Of a stretch of DNA of 34,035 bases, positions 18,756 to 27,265 are shown one piece after another. How positions within the stretch are numbered: the stretch's first letter is position 1; the number at the start of each line of letters is the position of its first letter. The position numbers were made by a program, and so were the translations under genes. The stretch is taken from the NCBI GenBank assembly GCA_017577285.1, contig PITV01000004.1, positions 1 through 34,035 of the forward strand, written 5' to 3'. Source of the stretch: Clostridiales bacterium. Lineage in GTDB: Bacteria > Bacillota > Clostridia > Christensenellales > Aristaeellaceae. The notes below the pieces were generated by a model that worked only from the letters and a program-made list of their open reading frames with translations, was not told the origin of the DNA and searched no databases.

Positions 18756-19631
18756 ATGAAAGCTGTCGTTTTTGTGCTGGCAGTGATGATCCTGCTGATC
18801 CGCGGGGCCGGAGTCCGCGCCGCCCGCGCGGAGGGGACAGAGGTTTCTGTCAGAACGGTGGTCGCCGGGGATGTTGAAATGAACTATGCCGTGTTCGGAA
18901 CGGGAGAAAAGGTGTTCGTCATGCTGCCCGGTTTGTCTGTCCACAGGGTGACGGCGTCGGCACAGGCGGTGGCGGATGCCTACAGCATGTTTGCGAAGGA
19001 TTTTACCGTGTATGTGTTCGATCCGCCGGAAAACATTCGCGAAGGGTATACGCTCAGGGATGTGGCGGAGGATACCGCGGCCGCCATGACGGCTCTCGGC
19101 ATTGAAAACGCGGATGTTTTCGGCGTATCCATGGGCGGAATGATTGCCATGCATCTGGCGGCGGATCATCCCGAACTGGTGGGAAAGGTCATTCTCGGGT
19201 CCACGCTGGCACGGCAGAATGACACATTCAGCGCGCTGATCGCGGAATGGACGGACATGGCGGAGCGGAGGGATGAGACCGCTCTGCTGGAAAGCTTCGC
19301 CGCCCGTGTGTATTCCGGTGCCACGCTTGCCGCGTATCACGATTTCATTATCGACGCGAACCGCGGGATCGGGGAGGAAGAATACGCGAGGTTCCTGATC
19401 CTGGCGAGGGCCTGCGGGGATTTTGACTGCATGAGCAGTCTGTCCCGCGTTTCCTGTCCCGTTCTGGTGCTGGGCTCCGGGGGAGATCAGGCGGTGACCC
19501 CGGAGGGCTCGGAGGAGATCGCGGAAGCGCTGGGCTGTGAGATCTATATGTATGATGATTGCTACGGTCACGCCGTATATGATGAGGCGCCGGATTACAA
19601 GCAGCGGATCATGGATTTCTTTATGAACTGA
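18756..19631 (+). CDS. alpha/beta hydrolase with N-terminal signal or anchor
   Basis: VFVMLPGLSVH, ADVFGVSMGGMIAMHLAADHPE (GxSxG nucleophile elbow), C-terminal GHAVYDE. Confidence 0.87.
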   Translation: MKAVVFVLAVMILLIRGAGVRAARAEGTEVSVRTVVAGDVEMNYAVFGTGEKVFVMLPGLSVHRVTASAQAVADAYSMFAKDFTVYVFDPPENIREGYTLRDVAEDTAAAMTALGIENADVFGVSMGGMIAMHLAADHPELVGKVILGSTLARQNDTFSALIAEWTDMAERRDETALLESFAARVYSGATLAAYHDFIIDANRGIGEEEYARFLILARACGDFDCMSSLSRVSCPVLVLGSGGDQAVTPEGSEEIAEALGCEIYMYDDCYGHAVYDEAPDYKQRIMDFFMN

Positions 19632-19646
19632 GAAAGGATTAACGCG

Positions 19647-20096
19647 GTGGAACGTACGGAGAAAGTCATTTTAACAAATATGTGCATGATCCGGGACGGC
19701 ACTAAGGTGCTGGTGGAAGAGAAGACCGGAAAAGATGCCGGCGGCATCATTTTCCCCGGCGGGCATGTGGAGCCGGGCGAGCCTGTCACGGATTCCGTCA
19801 TCCGGGAAATGAAGGAGGAAACGGGGCTCAACATAGAAAGTCCGAAGCTCTGCGGCATCAAGGAATGGCTCAATCCGGACGGGAGCCGGTATATCGTCTT
19901 CCTGTTCCGGGCGGACCGGTTCACCGGCGAACTGACATCTTCCGAAGAGGGAAATGTCTTCTGGGCGGAGCAGGAGGATGTGCTGAAAATGAACTGGATC
20001 TGGCACATGGACAGCCTGATGAAGATCATGGCGCACGATGAGTTCACCGAGCTTTTTCTGGATGACAGGGATGACTGGAAGCCGGTGCTGAAATAA
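19647..20096 (+). CDS. Nudix hydrolase, 8-oxo-dGTP diphosphatase-like
   Basis: GTG start; FPGGHVEPGEPVTDSVIREMKEETGL Nudix box. Confidence 0.9.
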   Translation: MERTEKVILTNMCMIRDGTKVLVEEKTGKDAGGIIFPGGHVEPGEPVTDSVIREMKEETGLNIESPKLCGIKEWLNPDGSRYIVFLFRADRFTGELTSSEEGNVFWAEQEDVLKMNWIWHMDSLMKIMAHDEFTELFLDDRDDWKPVLK

Positions 20097-20118
20097 ACAG
20101 ATAAGAAAGGGAAAAACA

Positions 20119-21204
20119 ATGATCACAGCGGATATGCCGGTCAGGATCGGCAGCAGGATGTGCAAAAACAGGATCACTATGGCGCCCACCGTGAAGTTCT
20201 GTGCCGGGGATGACGGGATCGCGACGGATTTTTTCGCCCGGCATTACGGCCTCCGGGCAAAGCACGGCTGCGGCTTCATCTGCGTGGAAGCAACGGCGGT
20301 TTCTCCCGAGGGACGGCTGTTTCCCAGCCAGATCGGGTTGTGGAATGATGAGCAGATCGAAGGCCACCGGAAGATCGCACAGGCGTGCCATGCCTGCGGC
20401 GCGCTTGCTGTGCCGCAGCTCCATTACGGCGGGCTGGGAACGCACCCCGCCTGCGGCCCGCTTACCTCTCCCACTGCCGTGATGTGGCATGACGGGGACC
20501 GGGAAGTCATGGCGAAGGAACTGACGGTGCCGGAGATCAGAAGGATCGAACAGTGCTTTATCGATGCCGCTGTACGGGCGAAGGCGGCGGGTTATGACGG
20601 CGTGCAGCTCCACGGCTGCCACTCCTACCTGATCAACGACTTCGCTTCGGCTGTGAACAGGCGCACCGATGCCTACGGCGGCAGCACACAGAATCGCGCC
20701 CGCTTCGGCTGCGAGATCATTTCCGGCATACGGGAGGCCTGCGGGAAGGATTTCATCATTTCCGTGCGCGTATCCGGCTGCGATCCCACTGTGGAGGAGA
20801 GCATTGGCATCGCGGAGCATTATGTGAAGGCGGGCTGCGATTATCTGCAGGTCTCCTGCGGCATTCAGGACACGAAGGATCTGCCCCACGATGACAGTCT
20901 GCCCTATAACCGCATCGCGGGCCTGGGCGTCATCTTCCATGAGCATTTCAAGGGTGTTGTTCCAGTATCTCTTGTGAATGGCATCCGCACGCCTGAACAG
21001 GTGAAATATCTGCTGGAAAATGAACTGATCGACACAGTGGATATCGCCTGCGGTCTGCTGGCGGATCCCGCTTTTTCGGAAGCCATTCTGAACGGGAGCC
21101 CCTATGTGAAGTGCTTCGGATGCAGGCGCTGCGGCTGGGGGCCGGGGCATGATCACATCTGCCCGGCGCTGAAGATCCGCAGAAATGAGGAATGGGAGTT
21201 CTGA
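20119..21204 (+). CDS. Old Yellow Enzyme family NADH:flavin oxidoreductase
   Basis: KNRITMAPT, AVPQLHYGG, DGVQLHGCHSYLINDF, NRRTDAYGGSTQNRARF; C-terminal CFGCRRCGWGPGHDHIC. Confidence 0.92.
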   Translation: MITADMPVRIGSRMCKNRITMAPTVKFCAGDDGIATDFFARHYGLRAKHGCGFICVEATAVSPEGRLFPSQIGLWNDEQIEGHRKIAQACHACGALAVPQLHYGGLGTHPACGPLTSPTAVMWHDGDREVMAKELTVPEIRRIEQCFIDAAVRAKAAGYDGVQLHGCHSYLINDFASAVNRRTDAYGGSTQNRARFGCEIISGIREACGKDFIISVRVSGCDPTVEESIGIAEHYVKAGCDYLQVSCGIQDTKDLPHDDSLPYNRIAGLGVIFHEHFKGVVPVSLVNGIRTPEQVKYLLENELIDTVDIACGLLADPAFSEAILNGSPYVKCFGCRRCGWGPGHDHICPALKIRRNEEWEF

Positions 21205-21206
21205 GG

Positions 21207-22118
21207 ATGGACGGCGCTCAGAGGAAAACCGCATACTGCCATCTGCCCGGTCTCTTTGAGTTTTACGATCTGTACCGGGCTTTTCTGCCGTTATTCAGGG
21301 ATCACCGGAACTGGTTTTATGACTGGTGCGATATCGGCTCTGTCTATGGCGCCCCGGCGGACTGTCTCTGGGGCGGAGGGCGCGTGGGATCCGGGGATCA
21401 GGATGCCCGGGATGTGCTGGCGCTGATGAGGGAATACGGTATTTCTGCCCGGCTCACCTTCAGCAATTCCCTGCTCCGCGAGGAGCATCTTTCGGACCGG
21501 AAATGTAACAGGCTCTGCCGGATATTCGAGGACAGCGGAAGCGTTCAGAACGGCGTCATCATCCACTCCGATCTGCTGCTGGACTATCTGAAAAAGAATT
21601 ACCCCGGCTTTTATTTCGTGTCTTCCACCACAAAGGTGCTGACAGATTTCGATGATTTCCGGAAGGAGGCCCGGCGGGAGGAATTCCGTTTCATCGTGCC
21701 GGACTTCCGGCTGAACAAGGCGTTCGACCGGCTCAGCGCGCTGCCGCAGCAGCTGAAGGACAAGACGGAATTTCTGTGCAATGAGTGCTGCTTCATTGGC
21801 TGCAAAGACAGAAAGGCTTGCTATGAGAATGTGAGCCGGAAGAGTCTGGGCGAGGATTGCCCGGATCACATCTGCACCGCTCCCGGAGGGGATAAGGGCT
21901 ACCGGTTCTCTGCCGCTATGAAGAGCCCCGCCTTTATCAGCATCGATGATATACAGAATATTTATCTGCCCATGGGCTTTTCCCAGTTCAAGATCGAGGG
22001 CCGGAGCCTCGGCAGCGCCCTGATCCTGGAGTTTCTGCTGTATTACATGACAAAACCGGAATATCAGCTGCGGGTGAGGGAGGAGATCTATCTGGACAGC
22101 ATGCTGGATCTGTTCTGA
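21207..22118 (+). CDS. U32 peptidase-like / Cys-rich TIM-barrel-type protein
   Basis: FIVPDFRLNKAFDRL, FLCNECCFIGCKDRKACYE, GFSQFKIEGRSLG. Start immediately follows the OYE stop; in-frame ATG 21192 would overlap it. Confidence 0.6.
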   Translation: MDGAQRKTAYCHLPGLFEFYDLYRAFLPLFRDHRNWFYDWCDIGSVYGAPADCLWGGGRVGSGDQDARDVLALMREYGISARLTFSNSLLREEHLSDRKCNRLCRIFEDSGSVQNGVIIHSDLLLDYLKKNYPGFYFVSSTTKVLTDFDDFRKEARREEFRFIVPDFRLNKAFDRLSALPQQLKDKTEFLCNECCFIGCKDRKACYENVSRKSLGEDCPDHICTAPGGDKGYRFSAAMKSPAFISIDDIQNIYLPMGFSQFKIEGRSLGSALILEFLLYYMTKPEYQLRVREEIYLDSMLDLF

Positions 22119-22180
22119 CCGGGAATAAATCTCCGGTCTGCCGCGTTATATTGCTGATATCCTGTTTTTCGGAGGAAATG

Positions 22181-23713
22181 ATGAAACGCGCACTTCTCAC
22201 GGCTTTTCTGCTTCTGCTCCTCCTTTGCTTCTGTACGGCCGGACGTGCGGAGAACGGCCTTTCAGAAGACTTTTCATCTGCGCTTATGACGCTTTACGGC
22301 AATGGCGGCGGCACAGTGATCTCCGCCGCGGAATGCGGTTTTTCCGGCGCGGCGGTCATAAAGACGGAAAGCGGCTGCTTTCTGACCGTTCTTTCCAGAG
22401 AGGATGACGGATGGACCGTCCTGTTCGAGAATCATCAGGCGGCGGGCGAAGGGACGAAAGTTTATCTTGATACGGATGAGATGCTGATCCTGACAGATCC
22501 TTTCCCGTGGAATGACGGAAACTGTGATCAGTATTACTTTGTCAGGGAGAATGAGTGGGTGCTGTCTTCTGTCATCCGGTATGAGGGCACACCGGATGAA
22601 TGGAATGCGGGAACGGAATATCACGCGTCTCTGTCCGGCGGATGGCTCTGCACCGAAACGGTGTATACGGATCAGAATGACAATATCCTTATGCGGTCTC
22701 CCGGAATGCCTCTGCCCGATGTGCTGACGGAGGAGGAAAAAAGCCTCGCGGCTTTCAGCGGCTTTGAACCGCCGGTTTGTGCCATCGGATATACGACCGA
22801 TGACAGCATGTGCATATCGGATGACATCCTGCGCCGCCTGTTTTCGGCAGCGGTCCGGGGCGGATACAGCTATGCTGACGGATATCTGGACCGGGACGGC
22901 CTGCAGTTCATCGCGGACAGACCGGACGGCTCGCGGGTGCTGCTGTGCTGCGAGTATACGCAGGATCACGTCTGCCGGATCACGGAAAGCACGCCCCTGC
23001 CTGCCGGGACCATGATCGGCATTGAGAATTTTGTGGAAACGCTGAATCTGGGCGGGCAGCAGTACGGCGTCCGCATCGGCAGGAGCAGTGACGGCACCTG
23101 GGGCGCAAGGGGCGTGCTGATGAAGAGCGGCGGGTATTTTGAACTGGGCCCCTGCTTTGCTTCGGAAGGCGTCCTGTGGTGGAATGCTTCTCCGTACATC
23201 GGCACAGTGCCGTGGAAGGATATCACGGTGATGGACTGGTCCCTGATCCCGGAAAGCATGGAGGAGGCGAGAGCACTTATCGATCCCTCCGGTTGGGCGA
23301 CACCGCATAACCCGGATCCAAAGGATCGCCTGCATCTGCGGCAGGCGCCGGACAGGGGTAGCAGATCCCTCGGCAAGTATTATAACGGCACCCCTCTGCT
23401 GGTGATCAGCCGGGGAAGTGAATGGACAAGGGTGCGCATCGGGAATACAGAGGGATATATGATGACGAAGTATCTGGCCTTCGGGGATCAGATCAACAGC
23501 CTGCCTTCCGCCCTGACGGGAAAGATCAATGTGCATCCGGCAACGGAGATCCTGTGGGACGGGGAGACTGTTCCTGTAAAGATCACCGGCTATGATGTCA
23601 GCCGCCTGCTGATCATCGGTGTAGCCGGGGATGAATGGTATCTGGTATGGGATCCGTACACCGGTCATTTCGGACGGATCCGGCAGACGGAGCTTTGGGA
23701 CGGAAACGGCTGA
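22181..23713 (+). CDS. secreted protein with C-terminal SH3-like domain
   Basis: Signal peptide MKRALLTAFLLLLLLCFCTAGRAEN; C-terminal LHLRQAPDRGSRSLGKYYNGTPLLVISRGSEWTRVRIGNTEGYMMTKYL is SH3b-like. Confidence 0.82.
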   Translation: MKRALLTAFLLLLLLCFCTAGRAENGLSEDFSSALMTLYGNGGGTVISAAECGFSGAAVIKTESGCFLTVLSREDDGWTVLFENHQAAGEGTKVYLDTDEMLILTDPFPWNDGNCDQYYFVRENEWVLSSVIRYEGTPDEWNAGTEYHASLSGGWLCTETVYTDQNDNILMRSPGMPLPDVLTEEEKSLAAFSGFEPPVCAIGYTTDDSMCISDDILRRLFSAAVRGGYSYADGYLDRDGLQFIADRPDGSRVLLCCEYTQDHVCRITESTPLPAGTMIGIENFVETLNLGGQQYGVRIGRSSDGTWGARGVLMKSGGYFELGPCFASEGVLWWNASPYIGTVPWKDITVMDWSLIPESMEEARALIDPSGWATPHNPDPKDRLHLRQAPDRGSRSLGKYYNGTPLLVISRGSEWTRVRIGNTEGYMMTKYLAFGDQINSLPSALTGKINVHPATEILWDGETVPVKITGYDVSRLLIIGVAGDEWYLVWDPYTGHFGRIRQTELWDGNG

Positions 23714-23744
23714 TGACCGCGGAGCAGGTGAAAGGAGAATCGAT

Positions 23745-24617
23745 TTGAATATGCTGAAAAAAGTGACGATACTGCTGGCGCTGACACTGCTTCTGACCTG
23801 CATCGGGGGAAGCGCCTGTCAGGCGGAGATCCTTCCTGCCCATGGTGAGGGGCAGATCGGCTATCAGGCCGTGGTGCTGTGCGAAAGCCTGACGGTGCGT
23901 CAGGGGCGCAGCTCCGGTTCCAGGGCGGTGAAAACCCTGTATTTCGGGGATACATTCATCGTGCAGGAGTGCTGGGACGGCTGGGCGGACTGCTTCCTTT
24001 CAGACGACTGTGATGAGGGCCCGGCGGGCTGGGTCAATGCCGACTATATCCTCGTCAACCCCACCTGGTACCGCACCGATGAAGCGACGCCCGTGTTTGC
24101 CTGGAACGATACGATGGCATCCAGAGTCGCGCTGCTGAGCAAGGGCACAGTTCTGCCCATTGTGAAGGATGACGGGGACTGGCTCATCGTCAGCCTTCGC
24201 GGCGCGGTGGGATGGATCTATAAAAATGAGGCGGACCGGCTCGCCGCGGGGACGGAGAAAATGATCCGCTCGATCTCCGGCCTTGAGACGGCTGAGCTGG
24301 TGACGCCCCGGGGAACCTTTACCTTGATGGAGGAGCAGGGTCTGAAGTGGATAGAGGAGAACTTTTCCATCGCTCAGCCCTGCGGAGCCACCGCCTGCCC
24401 CTTTGACGCGACGCTCACCCTGTTCCTCGCGGACAGGAGAGAGATCACGCTGTACATGGCAACGGACGGCTGCAGCGTTTTCCGCACGGAGGACGGCAGT
24501 TATTTTGCCTACGGCGACAGGAATGAAGCCCTCCGGCTGTATGACAGCACTTCGGTCATCGGCGAGACCTTCTGGGGGCTTTTCGGGATCACTGCTTCCT
24601 ATGAGGGCATATATTGA
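23745..24617 (+). CDS. secreted SH3-domain protein
   Basis: TTG 23745 is 7 nt after AAAGGAG; ATG 23751 is the alternative. Signal peptide, then ESLTVRQGRSSGSRAVKTLYFGDTFIVQECWDGWADCF. Confidence 0.78.
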   Translation: MNMLKKVTILLALTLLLTCIGGSACQAEILPAHGEGQIGYQAVVLCESLTVRQGRSSGSRAVKTLYFGDTFIVQECWDGWADCFLSDDCDEGPAGWVNADYILVNPTWYRTDEATPVFAWNDTMASRVALLSKGTVLPIVKDDGDWLIVSLRGAVGWIYKNEADRLAAGTEKMIRSISGLETAELVTPRGTFTLMEEQGLKWIEENFSIAQPCGATACPFDATLTLFLADRREITLYMATDGCSVFRTEDGSYFAYGDRNEALRLYDSTSVIGETFWGLFGITASYEGIY

Positions 24618-24652
24618 ATTTTCCGGAAAGATCCGGCGGGAAGGGTAGGGCT

Positions 24653-25654
24653 ATGCGTTCCAACAGCACACTGAAATATCACTACCACCCGGAAAAGGGT
24701 TGGCTGAACGATCCTAACGGGCTGTGCTTTTTCAAGGGCTGGTATCACATTTTTTATCAGCATGCGCCGCAGAGTGAAACGCCCTGGAACATCCCCATGA
24801 ACTGGGGGCACGCCCGGACAAGGGATTTTCTGCATTTTGAGGAACTGCCTGTGGCGCTGAGGGCGGATATGCCCTGTGACGCCGGCGGCGTGTGGAGCGG
24901 GACGGCCATTGAAAAGGACGGCAGGCTGTATCTGTTCTATGCCTCCGTTGATGCCGGTGGAAAGCAGACGGTATCGGTCGCTTATACGGATGACGGGCTG
25001 ACCTTTGTGAAGTATGAAAACAACCCCGTGATCACAGAATATCCCTTTGAATGTGACGGCAATTTCCGGGATCCCGCCGTTTTTTGCGAAGACGGCAGAT
25101 ATTATCTGGTGATCGCCTCGGCGGACAGCGCGAACAGGAAAGGGCTTCTGCTGCTCTATACATCCGGTGATCTGTTCAGCTGGCGTTATTCGGGCGTCCT
25201 TCAGGAATATGAAGACTGCCGGTTCTGCGAATGTCCCTCTCTCGTGAGATACGGGAATGAATACCTGCTGTCGGTATCCGTCTGTCCGTATAACGCGGAT
25301 CATTATTTTGAGGTGATGCTGGGAAATTTTGACGGCACCGCTTTCACGCCCCGGATCCGCTCGCATTTTCAGAAAGGGCCGGATGAGTATGCCGGGCAGA
25401 TCTTTTCCGCCCCGGACGGGCGGGCCATCCTCATATCCTGGGTGAGCGGATGGAAGTATCAGCCGGAGGAAAAGTGCATCGGCTGTCTGAGCATCCCGCT
25501 GGAGATCACGGCGGAGGGAGATCACCTGAAGGCGTATCCCGTCACGGAAGTGCGGCATCTGGTGAAGGACGGCGGCATCATTGACAGTTATGTGAAAGAA
25601 ACATACACAGACGGCGGCAAAGAGGTGCGCATCGAGCTGCTGCCGGAGGAATGA
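24653..25654 (+). CDS. glycoside hydrolase family 32 protein
   Basis: WLNDPNGLCFFKGWYHIFYQ (nucleophile motif), NFRDPAVF, CECPSLV (acid/base motif). Confidence 0.92.
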   Translation: MRSNSTLKYHYHPEKGWLNDPNGLCFFKGWYHIFYQHAPQSETPWNIPMNWGHARTRDFLHFEELPVALRADMPCDAGGVWSGTAIEKDGRLYLFYASVDAGGKQTVSVAYTDDGLTFVKYENNPVITEYPFECDGNFRDPAVFCEDGRYYLVIASADSANRKGLLLLYTSGDLFSWRYSGVLQEYEDCRFCECPSLVRYGNEYLLSVSVCPYNADHYFEVMLGNFDGTAFTPRIRSHFQKGPDEYAGQIFSAPDGRAILISWVSGWKYQPEEKCIGCLSIPLEITAEGDHLKAYPVTEVRHLVKDGGIIDSYVKETYTDGGKEVRIELLPEE

Positions 25655-25712
25655 TCCCCCCCAAACCTTTTCAAGCATGGCAAAAAAAGTCGAGTAATAC
25701 GGTTCACCTTTC

Positions 25713-25725
25713 GTGTATGATACAC
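25713..25725. promoter_or_regulatory. palindrome gtgta-tga-tacac overlapping a TATGAT -10 upstream of the AraC gene
   Basis: Perfect 5-bp arms; TATGAT at 25716-25721; no good -35. Confidence 0.4.
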
Positions 25726-25744
25726 CCGTAAAGGAGGTGAGCGG

Positions 25745-26623
25745 ATGGAAGAACAGGTCATGGCGGTGCAGCGGATGCAGCAGTTCATCGCTGAGCATCT
25801 GGCGGAGGAGATCACCCTTGTGGATCTGTCGAAGGAATCCATGTATTCCCCATGGTATTCCTACCGGCTGTTCCGGGAATACACGGGACTGTCTCCCGCC
25901 GATTATATCCGCCGTCTGCGCCTTTCCGAATCGGCAAGGAAGCTGAAGACGGGCGCGACCGGCGTGACGGACGCGGCGTATGCCTGCGGCTTTGACAGCC
26001 TGGACGGATACCGCAGAGCGTTCTTCCGCGAGTTCGGATGCAATCCCGGTGAGTACAGCCGCGATCCCGGACCGATCCCTCTCTTTATCCCTTACGGCGT
26101 GAAATTCAGAGTGATGAGAAAGGTGAGAGAAGAAATGAAAGAGACTGAAACCGTATTCGTGCAGGTCATCAGCAAGCCCGAGCGGCTCTGCATCATCAAG
26201 CGCGGCGTGAAAGCCAATGAGTACTGGACCTACTGCAATGAGGTGGGATGCGATGTGTGGGGCATCCTCACCAGCATGGATTCCTTGGACGGCGAGCCCG
26301 TCTGCCTGTGGCTGCCGGAGAAGTACATCGCTCCCGGCACATCCACCTATGTGCAGGGCGTGGAAGTGCCCTTGGATTACAGCGGAAAGATCCCCGAGGG
26401 CTTCGATACCATCCGTCTGCCCGCGGCGCAGTTCCTGATGTTCCAGGGTCAGCCCTTCAAGGAGGAGGACTACGAGGACGCCATCGGCGCGGTGTGGGAT
26501 GCCATCAAAAAGTATGATCCTTCCCTGATCGGCTATGAATGGGACAAGGAAAATCCCCGCATTCAGCTGGAGCCCCGCGGCGAGCGCGGATATATCGAAC
26601 TGGTAGCCGCGAAAAAGAAGTAA
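25745..26623 (+). CDS. AraC family regulator with GyrI-like effector-binding domain
   Basis: RMQQFIAEHLAEEITLVDLSKESMYSPWYSYRLFREYTGLSPADYIRRLRL; second AraC HTH; C-terminal GyrI-like domain. Confidence 0.9.
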   Translation: MEEQVMAVQRMQQFIAEHLAEEITLVDLSKESMYSPWYSYRLFREYTGLSPADYIRRLRLSESARKLKTGATGVTDAAYACGFDSLDGYRRAFFREFGCNPGEYSRDPGPIPLFIPYGVKFRVMRKVREEMKETETVFVQVISKPERLCIIKRGVKANEYWTYCNEVGCDVWGILTSMDSLDGEPVCLWLPEKYIAPGTSTYVQGVEVPLDYSGKIPEGFDTIRLPAAQFLMFQGQPFKEEDYEDAIGAVWDAIKKYDPSLIGYEWDKENPRIQLEPRGERGYIELVAAKKK

Positions 26624-26636
26624 CCGGCAGATACAG

Positions 26637-26674
26637 AAAACACAGGCGTCCGATCCGGAACGCCTGTGTTTTTT
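26637..26674. terminator. bidirectional terminator between convergent genes
   Basis: aaaacacaggcgt...acgcctgtgtttt 13-bp stem with A and T tracts. Confidence 0.85.
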
Positions 26675-26680
26675 GTTTGC

Positions 26681-27124
26681 TCACTTTTTCTTTACATAGC
26701 ATACCGATTCCGCGTCTCTGCCGGTTTCAATATATCCCGCCCGCGGGTAGAAAGCGTTGGTGCGCCTGTTCCAGACGGGGGTGTCCAGACGGAATTCCGT
26801 CACCTGAGGATACATCAGTTCCACCGCTTTCATCAGCCTCAGCCCCATCCCCCTGCGATGCAGAGCGGGATCGATGAAGATCCTGCCCACTTCCATTCTG
26901 TTTCCGTTCACGAACAGGATGGCGCCGCCGGTGATCTCTTGTTCCCGGAAAAAGGTGAAGAGATGTCCTTCCCGCAGCATCTGTGTGTGAAAGTCCTGTT
27001 CATCATACCCCGGAGGCCCTCCCGGCTCTGTGTTTCCCACAAGGATATCGGTGTCAAAAGCGCGTTTTGAGATGTCTGTCAGCGCGGGGATATCCTCCGG
27101 CTTTGCCGGTTTCAGGTACAGCAT
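26681..27124 (-). CDS. GNAT family N-acetyltransferase
   Basis: MLYLKPAKPEDIPALTDISKRAF; RIFIDPALHRRGMGLRLMKAVE. Internal start after GGGAGG. Confidence 0.86.
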   Translation of the reverse strand: MLYLKPAKPEDIPALTDISKRAFDTDILVGNTEPGGPPGYDEQDFHTQMLREGHLFTFFREQEITGGAILFVNGNRMEVGRIFIDPALHRRGMGLRLMKAVELMYPQVTEFRLDTPVWNRRTNAFYPRAGYIETGRDAESVCYVKKK

Positions 27125-27142
27125 ATGTCCTCCCTGCCGCCT

Positions 27143-27265
27143 GCAGGTGTTTTTCGCATACACAGAACCGCTTTTCGCGGCTGCTGCTCCATTGTCACCC
27201 GCAGGTAATTTTTCTCCTGTACAGAATCGATTTTTACGGTTCGCTCGCCTCTGTCACCCGCAGGC
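27143..27265 (-). repeat. degenerate tandem repeat, about 58-59 bp period
   Basis: gcagg(t/c) at 27143, 27201 and 27260. Minus-strand units start CCTGCGGGTGACA and share AAAA.CG.TTCTGT...GAAAAA; about two-thirds identical by hand alignment. Confidence 0.6.

Noticed and set aside
8532-22118. Integron cassette array
   Set aside because: Gene content is reminiscent, but intergenic gaps are mostly 10-40 bp, with no attC-like sites and no integrase seen.
22274-23803. 509-aa minus-strand ORF
   Set aside because: Antisense to the SH3 protein gene, which has a signal peptide and RBS.
27143-27265. CRISPR array
   Set aside because: Only two to three degenerate units with no conserved repeat/variable spacer pattern and no cas genes.
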